This document shows positions 16,753-24,680 of a stretch of DNA of 64,000 nt, one piece after another. The position numbers were made by a program, and so were the translations under genes. The notes under the pieces are model-generated. The model saw nothing but the letters and a program-made list of their open reading frames with translations. It did no database searches and was not told the origin of the DNA. The first letter of the stretch is position 1; each line of letters starts with the position of its first letter. Source of the DNA: Bacteroidetes bacterium GWF2_33_16 (GTDB taxonomy: Bacteria; Bacteroidota; Bacteroidia; Bacteroidales; UBA12077); assembly GCA_001768565.1 (NCBI GenBank), contig MEOE01000016.1:124001-188000 (forward strand), written 5' to 3'.

Positions 16753-17646
16753 ATGGCGGATGTTCATAAAAAAGATAAGGCTGTTTTTTTTGTCAATCCT
16801 ATCTCCGGAGGTAAAAGAAAAAATTATGCCATTAGTTTAATTGAAAGGTATATTTTAGAAAACAATTTCAACTATGAAATTGTGTATACTCGCTTCTCAG
16901 GAGATGCCAACCAGCAGGTAAAAGACAGATTCTCACAAGGCATTAAAAAATTTGTTGCCGTGGGTGGTGATGGAACAATTAATGAAGTAGCCAGTGCTAT
17001 TGTAAATACCGATGCTATATTAGGAATTATTCCGATTGGTTCGGGAAATGGACTGGCAAGACATCTTAAAATTCCTATGAATCCAAAAAAAGCACTACAA
17101 ACAATTCAGAAAGGCAATATTTTAAAAATGGATTATGGCCAAATTAACGACCGTTTATTCTTTTGCACTACAGGAGTTGGATTCGATGCACATATTGGAC
17201 ATATTTTTGCCAAAAATGAAGGACGTGGATTTGCTAATTATATAAAAGCAACCGTTTCGGAATTTATTAGATATAAATCAGAACGATATGAGATAAATTT
17301 AAATAATAAAACTATTTTTCGAGATGCTTTCCTTATAACTGTTGCCAATGCATCGCAATATGGAAATAATGCACATATTGCTCCTAAAGCAATGGTTGAC
17401 GATGGACAATTAGAAGTTGCCATAATGCATCAATTTCCTTTATATTCAGCACCATTTCTTGGCGCAAGACTCTTTCTTAAAAATATTGATAAAAGTAGCT
17501 ATCTTGAAACATTTAGTTGTAATGAACTAACAATCCGGCGAAAAAAACCAGATGTAATTCATTTCGATGGAGAGCCCGGTGAAATGGGCGAAGAACTTAA
17601 AATTAAAATCATCCCAAAAGGATTAAATGTGCTTGTTGGTAAATAA
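16753..17646 (+). CDS. Diacylglycerol kinase-family lipid kinase
   Basis: A 297-residue DAGK-catalytic-domain kinase. The signature GGDGTINEVASA lies near 72-83 and IPIGSGNGLARHL near 95-107; FVNPISGG near the N-terminus completes the nucleotide site. The C-terminal domain has FHFDGE-like HFDGEPGE. Family members phosphorylate diacylglycerol or related lipids at the inner membrane face; the exact lipid is not evident. It is convergent with the DUF3570 gene (11-bp gap). Confidence 0.85.
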   Translation: MADVHKKDKAVFFVNPISGGKRKNYAISLIERYILENNFNYEIVYTRFSGDANQQVKDRFSQGIKKFVAVGGDGTINEVASAIVNTDAILGIIPIGSGNGLARHLKIPMNPKKALQTIQKGNILKMDYGQINDRLFFCTTGVGFDAHIGHIFAKNEGRGFANYIKATVSEFIRYKSERYEINLNNKTIFRDAFLITVANASQYGNNAHIAPKAMVDDGQLEVAIMHQFPLYSAPFLGARLFLKNIDKSSYLETFSCNELTIRRKKPDVIHFDGEPGEMGEELKIKIIPKGLNVLVGK

Positions 17647-17657
17647 TTTAAAAATCC

Positions 17658-19022
17658 TTATAATCCAATCTTATTAAGCAAGTTTGGGATTATATTTTTG
17701 TCGTTATCGAGAATAAATTTGCATCCTGCAACTACAAATCCCGCTTTAAAACCCGAATCTCTTTCATAATAATTAAATTTCAAATCAACGCTTTTAAGTC
17801 CAAATATCCAGATGTGCGAATTAGTAAAAATATCCGTATAGCTAATTCCAAAACTATACTGGTTTGCAATAAAGCCAGACAAATCATAATCAGAAGTATA
17901 AAAATTTTCTGTTGATATGTGGTTTTCGTATGAAGCGAAATAATCTGATCTTGTTTGCGAATAATACCTATACGAAGGGTAAATTGTAAACTTATCGGTA
18001 ATCTTTATTGGAATCTCAATACTTGCTGTGTGAGAAGTAACTCCCCAATCATCGTAGTAATAACGATAAAAAGTACGTAAAACAAAATGCTCGTTTAAAT
18101 AATAGCTAGATCTATTGCCAACAGCTACTTTAAATCGCAAATCAGGTAGTTTTTCAATGGCATCGGCTAAATGAAAATCCTCGATAAATGAATCTTCAAT
18201 ATCGTTAAAATAAATTCTTTGATAGGGTGTTGATAACAATCCTTGTTGGAGCACTAAATCCAAAGCAACTAATGATTGAAAATTCCTGGATAGAATTTGT
18301 GATAATCCAAAACCCAACGAATATGAATTACGCATTTTATTATCAAATTCCTTAAAAATAGGATTGTAATTAGTATTCCCAGTAATTATATAATTGCTTA
18401 TATTAAAATGCTCATCACCATCTTCATTGGAGCTTCCTGCAGGTTTCAACTCGACCGGATACTTGGTTTCCCAAAAATCTATAAAGACATTTCCATGAAC
18501 ACTTAATTCTGTATTCTTTTCATTAAATAATTGCGTAAATCCTCCGCCCAGACCAAATGAGTAATAATCAAATTCAATTGATACAGAAAGTTTGGCATCC
18601 CAGATTGAATTCCGGTTATCCGAACTGTGACTATATGAACCCACAAAATTATACCACACATCACTTGCTGAGGCACCGGAAGAAGCCTGAAAAGCATTGG
18701 CGTAATCGGCATCGAATGGATTTATATTGCTTGATGATGCAGATGAATATGCAGAAATACCAAAATCAACAGTTAAAACATCATCCGCATTTAACGGTAC
18801 TGCGACAACCAGAGTGGAAGTAAAATCATCTAATTTTTCTGTACCAATTCCTCCTGTAACAGCAGCATTTTTGCCATCCTGCAAATAGTAACTGGTTAAG
18901 AAATCAATCTCTGATGATTCTAACACTCTTTTCTTATAAACTTTAGTAGAATCGTTGGATATATTTTGGGAAAATCCACATATACTTGATAGAAGCAAAA
19001 TCAAGATCATCGTTTTTTTCAT
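17658..19022 (-). CDS. DUF3570 outer-membrane protein
   Basis: A 454-residue exported protein: signal peptide ~1-19 (ending GFSQ), then beta strands rich in aromatic pairs (for example FYRYYYDDWG, SYRYYSQTR), compatible with an outer-membrane barrel. I recognise the DUF3570 features VTGGIGTEKLDD, YSHSSDNRNSIWDAKL and LSVSIEFDYYS. Notable is SGAS at residues 115-118 within QASSGASASD, resembling the [ST]GA[ST] acceptor of ApbE flavin transferases. It is last in the operon thioredoxin-ApbE-DUF4266-DUF3570. Function is not established. Confidence 0.8.
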   Translation of the reverse strand: MKKTMILILLLSSICGFSQNISNDSTKVYKKRVLESSEIDFLTSYYLQDGKNAAVTGGIGTEKLDDFTSTLVVAVPLNADDVLTVDFGISAYSSASSSNINPFDADYANAFQASSGASASDVWYNFVGSYSHSSDNRNSIWDAKLSVSIEFDYYSFGLGGGFTQLFNEKNTELSVHGNVFIDFWETKYPVELKPAGSSNEDGDEHFNISNYIITGNTNYNPIFKEFDNKMRNSYSLGFGLSQILSRNFQSLVALDLVLQQGLLSTPYQRIYFNDIEDSFIEDFHLADAIEKLPDLRFKVAVGNRSSYYLNEHFVLRTFYRYYYDDWGVTSHTASIEIPIKITDKFTIYPSYRYYSQTRSDYFASYENHISTENFYTSDYDLSGFIANQYSFGISYTDIFTNSHIWIFGLKSVDLKFNYYERDSGFKAGFVVAGCKFILDNDKNIIPNLLNKIGL

Positions 19023-19036
19023 CTGGATTTTATTTA

Positions 19037-19246
19037 TTAATTACAACCACAACCGCCACCTGTTTTTCCTCCATTTGCTCCTGATGCAGCTTCTCTGTAT
19101 GCTTGAAAATTAGATTCAAAACGATCAATTTTTCGATAATTTAAAGCCATGTCAGGGTCGTTTATATTCACTTTTTGGTATTCTTTAACTACCATACATG
19201 AACTAAAAAAAAGCAGCACTATAAAAAGAAGAAATATTTTTTTCAT
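19037..19246 (-). CDS. DUF4266 small lipoprotein
   Basis: A 69-residue lipoprotein. The lipobox ends in Cys17 (FFSSC). The mature part is polar, ending in a Gly/Cys tail GGKTGGGCGCN with two cysteines. The segment PDMALNYRKIDRFESN is typical of DUF4266. It sits 14 bp upstream of DUF3570 and 1 bp after the ApbE stop, so it is translated from the same message. The tail could bind metal or form a disulfide; the upstream thioredoxin is a plausible partner. Function unknown. Confidence 0.8.
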   Translation of the reverse strand: MKKIFLLFIVLLFFSSCMVVKEYQKVNINDPDMALNYRKIDRFESNFQAYREAASGANGGKTGGGCGCN

Positions 19247-19247
19247 T

Positions 19248-20252
19248 TTAATTGTTTGTTTTATTTAAGTCTATATTTTTTGATGTATGTATCTTATTTC
19301 CATCGTCAATAATAATGCATTCAACACCATTTAATTGGTTAATAAAATTTAATCCAGTTTCTACACCCATTACAAATACCGATGTTGCCAGTGCATCAGC
19401 AAACTCTGCATTTGTTGTAAAAATGGTAACACTTTCGACTCCAGCACTTGGATATCCAGTTCGAGGATCGATAATATGCGAATAACGGATACTATCAAAT
19501 ACAACATATTTTTCATAATTACCCGAAGTAACCACTGCTCCATTATATACAGGTAACCAGGCAAAAACTTTTGTTTTATTTAAAGGATTTGTAATTGCAA
19601 CCATCCAATCTTCTCCATTCGGTTGCTTTCCCCAGGCATTTAAATCGCCCGATGCATTAATTATTCCTGCATTTACACCTTTTTCTATTAGAAGTGCTTT
19701 TGCTTTATCGGCTGCATATCCTTTCCCAATTGCACCAAAACCGATTTTCATTCCTTCCAGTTTAAGAAAAACGGTGCTTTTTTCCTTATCCAAAATTATA
19801 TTTTGGTAGCCAACTTTTTCAACTGATTTCTTTATTTCGTCATCCGATGGTTTCTTAGTCATTGACCCATCAAATATCCAAACCTTATCAATGGCCGCAA
19901 AACTAATATCAAACGCTCCATCAGTTAATTTCGATATTTTTGTAGCACGATCAATTAAATCGAACAATTCTTTATCAACCTTTACCGGACTAATACCTGC
20001 ATTCTTATTTATTGCTGAGGTTTGAGATTCTGAATCCCATTCAGAGATAAGTTTCTCTATTCGTTCTATTTCGTTTATGGCGAGACTTATATATTCATTA
20101 CCAAAATTTGAATTTTCTGCAACAACTGTAACATCAAACCTGCAACCCATTAACTTTAATGTTCTTACATAAGTTTGCTGAGCAACCAGGTTTTGAGTGA
20201 AAAAGAATGTGATAATTATTAAAAGAAAGTTCTTCAATTTTCTACTTTTCAA
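19248..20252 (-). CDS. apbE: FAD:protein FMN transferase (ApbE)
   Basis: Transfers FMN from FAD to a Ser/Thr of exported proteins. 334 residues, with a signal peptide ~1-25 (FFTQNLVAQ). Family motifs: KLMGCRFDV, then GFGAIGKGYAADKAK, INASGDLNAWG, and the C-terminal HIIDPRTGYP. No lipobox cysteine, so it is probably soluble periplasmic. Its start overlaps the thioredoxin gene by 11 bp. The likely target is in the same operon (see the SGAS motif in DUF3570). No Nqr or Rnf genes are nearby. Confidence 0.9.
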   Translation of the reverse strand: MKSRKLKNFLLIIITFFFTQNLVAQQTYVRTLKLMGCRFDVTVVAENSNFGNEYISLAINEIERIEKLISEWDSESQTSAINKNAGISPVKVDKELFDLIDRATKISKLTDGAFDISFAAIDKVWIFDGSMTKKPSDDEIKKSVEKVGYQNIILDKEKSTVFLKLEGMKIGFGAIGKGYAADKAKALLIEKGVNAGIINASGDLNAWGKQPNGEDWMVAITNPLNKTKVFAWLPVYNGAVVTSGNYEKYVVFDSIRYSHIIDPRTGYPSAGVESVTIFTTNAEFADALATSVFVMGVETGLNFINQLNGVECIIIDDGNKIHTSKNIDLNKTNN

Positions 20253-20679
20253 ATTCGGTTAAAAGAGTAATATATTCCTGAGGTGTCATTTTTTGATAAC
20301 CTGTTTCTCCAAGCACTTTGCCATTTGCATTAAGAACAACAACAAAAGGGAAGTTTCCTGCTGAATTATACTTCTCAGCTAGGTTGTTATTTTTTTCTTG
20401 TTGAGCTTTGTCTAATTGATTTGCTTTTTTTCGTGGAAAATCGGCTTTTAATAATACAAAATGTCCGCTTGCAAATGTTTTAAATTCTTCACTTGTCCAT
20501 ATTTCTCGTTCTAATTTTATACACGGTGCACACCAGTCTGAACCTTGAAAAACCAATACAATATTCCTGTTTTTTTCAGTTGCTGTTTTTATAGCTTCAT
20601 CATAATCAGTAGTCCATTCTTGTGCACTAAGTGATGTAATAAAAAAACCAAATAAAGCAATTAAAATAAATTTTTCCAT
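20242..20679 (-). CDS. Periplasmic thioredoxin-family protein
   Basis: A 145-residue exported thioredoxin-like protein. Signal peptide ~1-20 (ending SLSAQ). Redox site SDWCAPC with Cys50 and Cys53. The cis-Pro loop NFPFVVVLN is present. The layout (KNRNIVLVFQGSDWCAPC) is that of the Thioredoxin_7/DUF255-like family. It is the first gene of the ApbE operon and probably keeps cysteines of the DUF4266 tail or another partner reduced or oxidised. It overlaps apbE by 11 bp. Confidence 0.85.
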   Translation of the reverse strand: MEKFILIALFGFFITSLSAQEWTTDYDEAIKTATEKNRNIVLVFQGSDWCAPCIKLEREIWTSEEFKTFASGHFVLLKADFPRKKANQLDKAQQEKNNNLAEKYNSAGNFPFVVVLNANGKVLGETGYQKMTPQEYITLLTEFEK

Positions 20680-20786
20680 TCTTAAATTTTAGATATAACG
20701 GATAAAAAGATGTTTAAGTATTAAATTCATTAATACTAAAACCAATTTTCAAATGATAAGTTCACTAGTTTATAGCTATAAATTGC

Positions 20787-21296
20787 CTATAAAAGTTCCT
20801 TTTTCCCCTTCAATTTCTCAACCACATCAAAAGCAGCTGGACAAACCTCGGTGTTTTTAAGGGTTAAATCCAAAATCTGATAAAATCTTTTTCGGTCGGT
20901 ATGTGGATATTCTCGGCAGGCTTTTGGGCGACTCTCGTAAACAATACAATAATTGTCGAGCAATAAGAACGGGCAGGGTTGTTTGCGAAATACATAGTCG
21001 TTTTCTTCATCAATTTGCAAATACTCATCTACCAGTTGAGATGGTTTTATTTTTAAATGCTTTGCAAGTCGCTCAATATCTTTCTCATATAATGTTGGAC
21101 TGATCGACTTGCAGCAGTTGGCGCAATTAAGACAATCAATATCCTGAAAAACTTCATCATGTAATTGATGAACAATGTCATCCAGATTTTTAGGTTTTTT
21201 CCTTTTTAACCTAGCAAAGAATAGCTTCGTTTCAGGCGTCAACTTTAAAGCTCTGTCGCGTAATTCATTTAATGATATTTGGTTCAAAATACTCAT
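20787..21296 (-). CDS. YkgJ-family cysteine cluster protein
   Basis: A 169-residue cytoplasmic protein. The cluster CLNCANCC lies at 55-62, followed by KQPCPFL, NYCIVY and KACREYP, the YkgJ pattern proposed to bind zinc or an iron-sulfur cluster. Its ATG overlaps the stop of the EamA gene by one base (TAATG), so they form one unit. Function unknown. Confidence 0.8.
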   Translation of the reverse strand: MSILNQISLNELRDRALKLTPETKLFFARLKRKKPKNLDDIVHQLHDEVFQDIDCLNCANCCKSISPTLYEKDIERLAKHLKIKPSQLVDEYLQIDEENDYVFRKQPCPFLLLDNYCIVYESRPKACREYPHTDRKRFYQILDLTLKNTEVCPAAFDVVEKLKGKKELL

Positions 21297-22222
21297 TATT
21301 CACTAGGACGAATATAATCACGAATACGATCACGCAAACCTCCTATTTTTACCTGCGAAAGAAATAATCCACCAATTACCAATGATATGCCAAGAATCTT
21401 ATTGATATTAAAAACTTCATCTAGCACAAAGAAGGCTATGATTGCAGTAATCACTGGAATAAGGTTAGTGAATGCACTGGATTTTGCAACTCCAATTTTC
21501 TGAACCGAAAAAGTAAAGAAAATAAATGCAAATGACGATCCAAAAATAGCAAGTTTAACCAATGGTATCCATCCCTCTTTTGCAAATCCAGTTTGAACAA
21601 AATCGCTAAAATCAAGTATAAAGAATAATGGAACAAACAAGAATATGCCTATAAAATTATGATATGTAACAATACTAATTGAATTGTATTTTGATGTAAG
21701 CTTTTTTATAACAAATGCATAACCAATTGCCGCAGCAACAGCAAGCAAAAGCATTCCAATACCAAAAACAGAAGCATTTATTCCTTCTTCTTTATTAAAT
21801 ATCATTAATCCAACTCCTACTATCGAAAATACAATTCCAAGCAAATTCATCCTGGTAATCTTTTCGCTTAAAAAATAAGATGAGGTAAAGGAGTTAAATA
21901 AAGGAATTGTAGCAATAACAACAGCTGCTAAGGTTGTTGAGACATATTTAATACCATAGCTTTCACCAATAAAATAAAGAAAAGGCTCAAAAAACGATAC
22001 TATAATAAAATATTTTAGATCCCCTTTTTGTATTTTTTGCAATCTTTTTAAAGGATACATTAATAAAAACAAAAAAACCGATGAAATAATCAAGCGAAAA
22101 AATACTGTGGTTACCGGATTATAAAAATGATATACTTCTTTATACCAGATAAAGGTAAAACTCCAAAAAATCATAGCGAATGATACTGCTATATAAGCTG
22201 TAAGAGATACTTTATTTATCAA
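21296..22222 (-). CDS. EamA/DMT-family transporter
   Basis: A 308-residue inner-membrane protein with about ten hydrophobic helices arranged as two EamA halves (AYIAVSFAMIFWSFTFIW.. and IGMLLLAVAAAIGYAFVI..). Drug/metabolite transporter superfamily members export small metabolites or amino acids; the substrate is unknown. The C-terminus is short and basic (RDRIRDYIRPSE). Translationally coupled to the YkgJ-like gene. Confidence 0.85.
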   Translation of the reverse strand: MINKVSLTAYIAVSFAMIFWSFTFIWYKEVYHFYNPVTTVFFRLIISSVFLFLLMYPLKRLQKIQKGDLKYFIIVSFFEPFLYFIGESYGIKYVSTTLAAVVIATIPLFNSFTSSYFLSEKITRMNLLGIVFSIVGVGLMIFNKEEGINASVFGIGMLLLAVAAAIGYAFVIKKLTSKYNSISIVTYHNFIGIFLFVPLFFILDFSDFVQTGFAKEGWIPLVKLAIFGSSFAFIFFTFSVQKIGVAKSSAFTNLIPVITAIIAFFVLDEVFNINKILGISLVIGGLFLSQVKIGGLRDRIRDYIRPSE

Positions 22223-22330
22223 TTTATTTTTGTATTTATAGCCTGCGAAGTTATACTATTATTTTAAAATCAGTTGTGAGTTAACCAAAATTATAAGGTA
22301 AATTTACACTAATAAAAAACATAGTATAAA

Positions 22331-23473
22331 ATGAATTCAAACACAGATAAAATAACCGAGATTACTTATTTTAGAAGAATATTGCATCAATATCCCGAAT
22401 TATCGGGTAACGAGAAGAAAACATCACAACAAATAAAAGATTATATACAACGATTTAATCCTGATAAAATAATAGAAAATGTTGGAGGTTACGGTTTACT
22501 GGTTGTTTTCGAGGGGAAAAAACATGGCAAAACAGTAATGTTCAGAGCCGATATGGATGCTTTACCAATACAGGAAGAATCGAACATCCCTTATAAATCG
22601 AAAAACATTAATATAGCTCATTTATGCGGCCATGATGGTCATATAGCAATTCTTGCTAATACTATTAGGATGTTTTCAGAAGATAGGCCGCATAAGGGAA
22701 CTGCAGTATTTCTTTTTCAGCCTGCCGAAGAAACTGGTGAAGGAGCTATTAAAGTGTTATCCGATAATAATTTTATAATCCCTGATTACATTTTTGGTAT
22801 ACATAATATACCAGGATTTGCAGAAAACCAAATTTTGCTTAAATCAGGGGCTTTTGCCGCAGCATCAAAAGGGATGATAATAAAACTTTTTGGTAAGACT
22901 TCACATGCTTCGGAACCAGAAAAAGGTATTTCGCCCGCACTTGCTATGGCAGAGCTTATTACTTTTTTCGACTCTTTAAATGCAAACAAAGCAACATTTA
23001 ATGATATGGTTCTAACAACTGTTGTTCATGCACGGTTGGGAGATATTGCTTTTGGTACATCGCCTGGTTATGCTGAGGTAATGATTACATTAAGAGCATT
23101 TTCTGATAATGATATGGAATGGCTAATTAGAAATTCTACTGAAAAGATTCACGAAATAACATCAGAACATAGAATTGATTATAACATACATTTTGTTGAA
23201 GAATTCCCATCAACTGAAAATAATCCAGAATGTATCGAGATGTTAATTTCAGTTGCAAAAAACAATAACTCTAATCTGTTCCTTTTAGAAAAACCATTTA
23301 AATGGTCCGAAGATTTTGGGCATTATACTAAAAACATTCCAGGAGCATTAATTGGAATCGGCTCTGGAATTGATCAACCCAATTTACACAACCCCGATTT
23401 TGATTTCCCTGATACTATAATTCAGGATGCAGGTCAGTATTTGTATACTATTTATAAATTCATTAATGAATAA
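22331..23473 (+). CDS. M20-family amidohydrolase
   Basis: A 380-residue metal-dependent amidohydrolase of the IAA-amino-acid/hippurate hydrolase type. RRILHQYPELSGNE near the N-terminus, FRADMDALPI and LCGHDGH at ~80-105, PAEETGEG near 138 and the dimerisation domain from KTSHASEPEKGI match the family, and WSEDFGHYT carries the C-terminal metal region. It probably releases an amino acid from an N-acyl conjugate in the cytoplasm. TAAATTTA at 22299-22306 may be its -7 element. Confidence 0.85.
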   Translation: MNSNTDKITEITYFRRILHQYPELSGNEKKTSQQIKDYIQRFNPDKIIENVGGYGLLVVFEGKKHGKTVMFRADMDALPIQEESNIPYKSKNINIAHLCGHDGHIAILANTIRMFSEDRPHKGTAVFLFQPAEETGEGAIKVLSDNNFIIPDYIFGIHNIPGFAENQILLKSGAFAAASKGMIIKLFGKTSHASEPEKGISPALAMAELITFFDSLNANKATFNDMVLTTVVHARLGDIAFGTSPGYAEVMITLRAFSDNDMEWLIRNSTEKIHEITSEHRIDYNIHFVEEFPSTENNPECIEMLISVAKNNNSNLFLLEKPFKWSEDFGHYTKNIPGALIGIGSGIDQPNLHNPDFDFPDTIIQDAGQYLYTIYKFINE

Positions 23474-23623
23474 ATGCTTTTTTCTGCTTTTTCAAAACTT
23501 TTTTTAATATTTTACGTTAAAGATGTAATGGCAAAAGTTTTTATTTCTAAAAAAAAAGTTGCTACTTTGCATTCTTTTTTGTAATTAGTATTCTTTTTTA
23601 GGGTAAAGGGTTAAAAACATTGA

Positions 23624-23637
23624 ATTTTCCGGAAAAT
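23624..23637. repeat. Perfect 14-bp palindrome in rpoD leader
   Basis: ATTTTCCGGAAAAT is a perfect palindrome 68 bp before the rpoD ATG. It lies in the 231-bp region 23474-23704, which has no gene; a TACTTTGC (one base short of the -7 consensus) at 23563-23570 may mark its promoter. Confidence 0.4.
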
Positions 23638-23704
23638 ATCTGTTCGTATCCAGCCCAACGTGTGTGATGACACCAAAATTAATAATGAGTAAAGAGAAGT
23701 TGAG

Positions 23705-24565
23705 ATGAGACAGTTAAAAATTACAAAATCTATCACTAATCGCGATAGTTCTTCTTTAGAGAAGTATTTGCAAGATGTTGGTAAGGAAGAGATGGTAACA
23801 GCCGAAGAGGAAGTTGAATTAGCTCAACGAATAAAAAAAGGCGATCGTGCCGCGTTGGAAAGATTAACAAAAGCAAATCTTCGTTTTGTTATTTCAGTTG
23901 CTAAACAATACCAATTTCAAGGATTAAGTTTGCCCGATCTTATTAACGAAGGAAATCTTGGTTTAATAAAAGCTGCCGAACGTTTCGATGAGACCAAAGG
24001 ATTTAAGTTTATTTCGTACGCTGTATGGTGGATTCGTCAATCGATACTTCAAGCAATTGCTGAACAATCGAGAGTAGTTCGTTTACCATTGAACAAAGTA
24101 GGTTCATTAAATAAAATTCATAAAGCATATTCCACTTTAGAGCAACAATTTGATCGTTCTCCAACAGCAGAAGAATTAGCTATTTATGTTGATTTGCCAA
24201 AAGATAAAGTTGAAGACACTTTGCAATTGTCGGGAAAACCATTATCAGTTGATGCTCCCTTTGCCGAAGGCGAAGAAGGAAGCTTGCTTGATGTAATGGA
24301 AAATACTGACTCTCCAACTGCCGACTCAAATCTTTTAGATGAATCCCTTACTAAAGAAGTGGAGCGTACATTAAGTATTTTGCCCGACAAAGAAAAGCTT
24401 GTTATTAAATACTATTACGGGATTGGCGGAACAGAACTTTCACTTGAAGAAATTGGCGAAGAGCTTAATTTAACCCGCGAACGTGTTCGTCAGATTAAAG
24501 AAAAAGCAATACGACGCCTACGACATTCATCAAAAAACAAACTGCTTAAAAAGTACTTAGGTTAA
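23705..24565 (+). CDS. rpoD: RNA polymerase primary sigma factor
   Basis: A 286-residue housekeeping sigma factor. It lacks region 1.1, as Bacteroidota RpoD proteins do. Region 1.2/2 begins [24 protein letters not shown]; region 2.4 contains [16 protein letters not shown]; region 4.2 has [28 protein letters not shown]. It should recognise the TTTG/TAnnTTTG promoters seen in the window. A terminator follows. The leader is unusually long (up to about 130 nt from the possible -7). Confidence 0.96.
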   Translation: MRQLKITKSITNRDSSSLEKYLQDVGKEEMVTAEEEVELAQRIKKGDRAALERLTKANLRFVISVAKQYQFQGLSLPDLINEGNLGLIKAAERFDETKGFKFISYAVWWIRQSILQAIAEQSRVVRLPLNKVGSLNKIHKAYSTLEQQFDRSPTAEELAIYVDLPKDKVEDTLQLSGKPLSVDAPFAEGEEGSLLDVMENTDSPTADSNLLDESLTKEVERTLSILPDKEKLVIKYYYGIGGTELSLEEIGEELNLTRERVRQIKEKAIRRLRHSSKNKLLKKYLG

Positions 24566-24584
24566 TCCTAATTTTATTATATGT

Positions 24585-24614
24585 AAAACTGCTCCATCAA
24601 GAGCAGTTTTTTTT
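24585..24614 (+). terminator. Terminator after rpoD
   Basis: A 10-bp perfect stem AAAACTGCTC/GAGCAGTTTT with a 6-nt loop and a T8 run. Strong rho-independent terminator. Confidence 0.9.
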
Positions 24615-24628
24615 ATGTACATAAATTA

Positions 24629-24664
24629 ATAAAAAAAGGCGACCCAATAAATTGAGTCGCCTTT
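24629..24664 (-). terminator. Terminator of the cDPG-synthase-like gene
   Basis: Read on the minus strand: AAAGGCGAC/GTCGCCTTT stem with an AT-rich inner CAAT/ATTG extension, followed by T7. It starts about 17 bp after the gene's stop. Confidence 0.9.
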
Positions 24665-24680
24665 AAATAATGTAAGAAAA

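Noticed and set aside
19037..19246. SGAN in DUF4266 as a flavinylation site
   Set aside because: The acceptor position is Asn and cannot take FMN by the ApbE reaction; the SGAS of DUF3570 is the better candidate.
23561..23570. TACTTTGC as the rpoD -7 box
   Set aside because: It is one base short of TAnnTTTG and lacks a -33 partner; too weak to list as a promoter feature.
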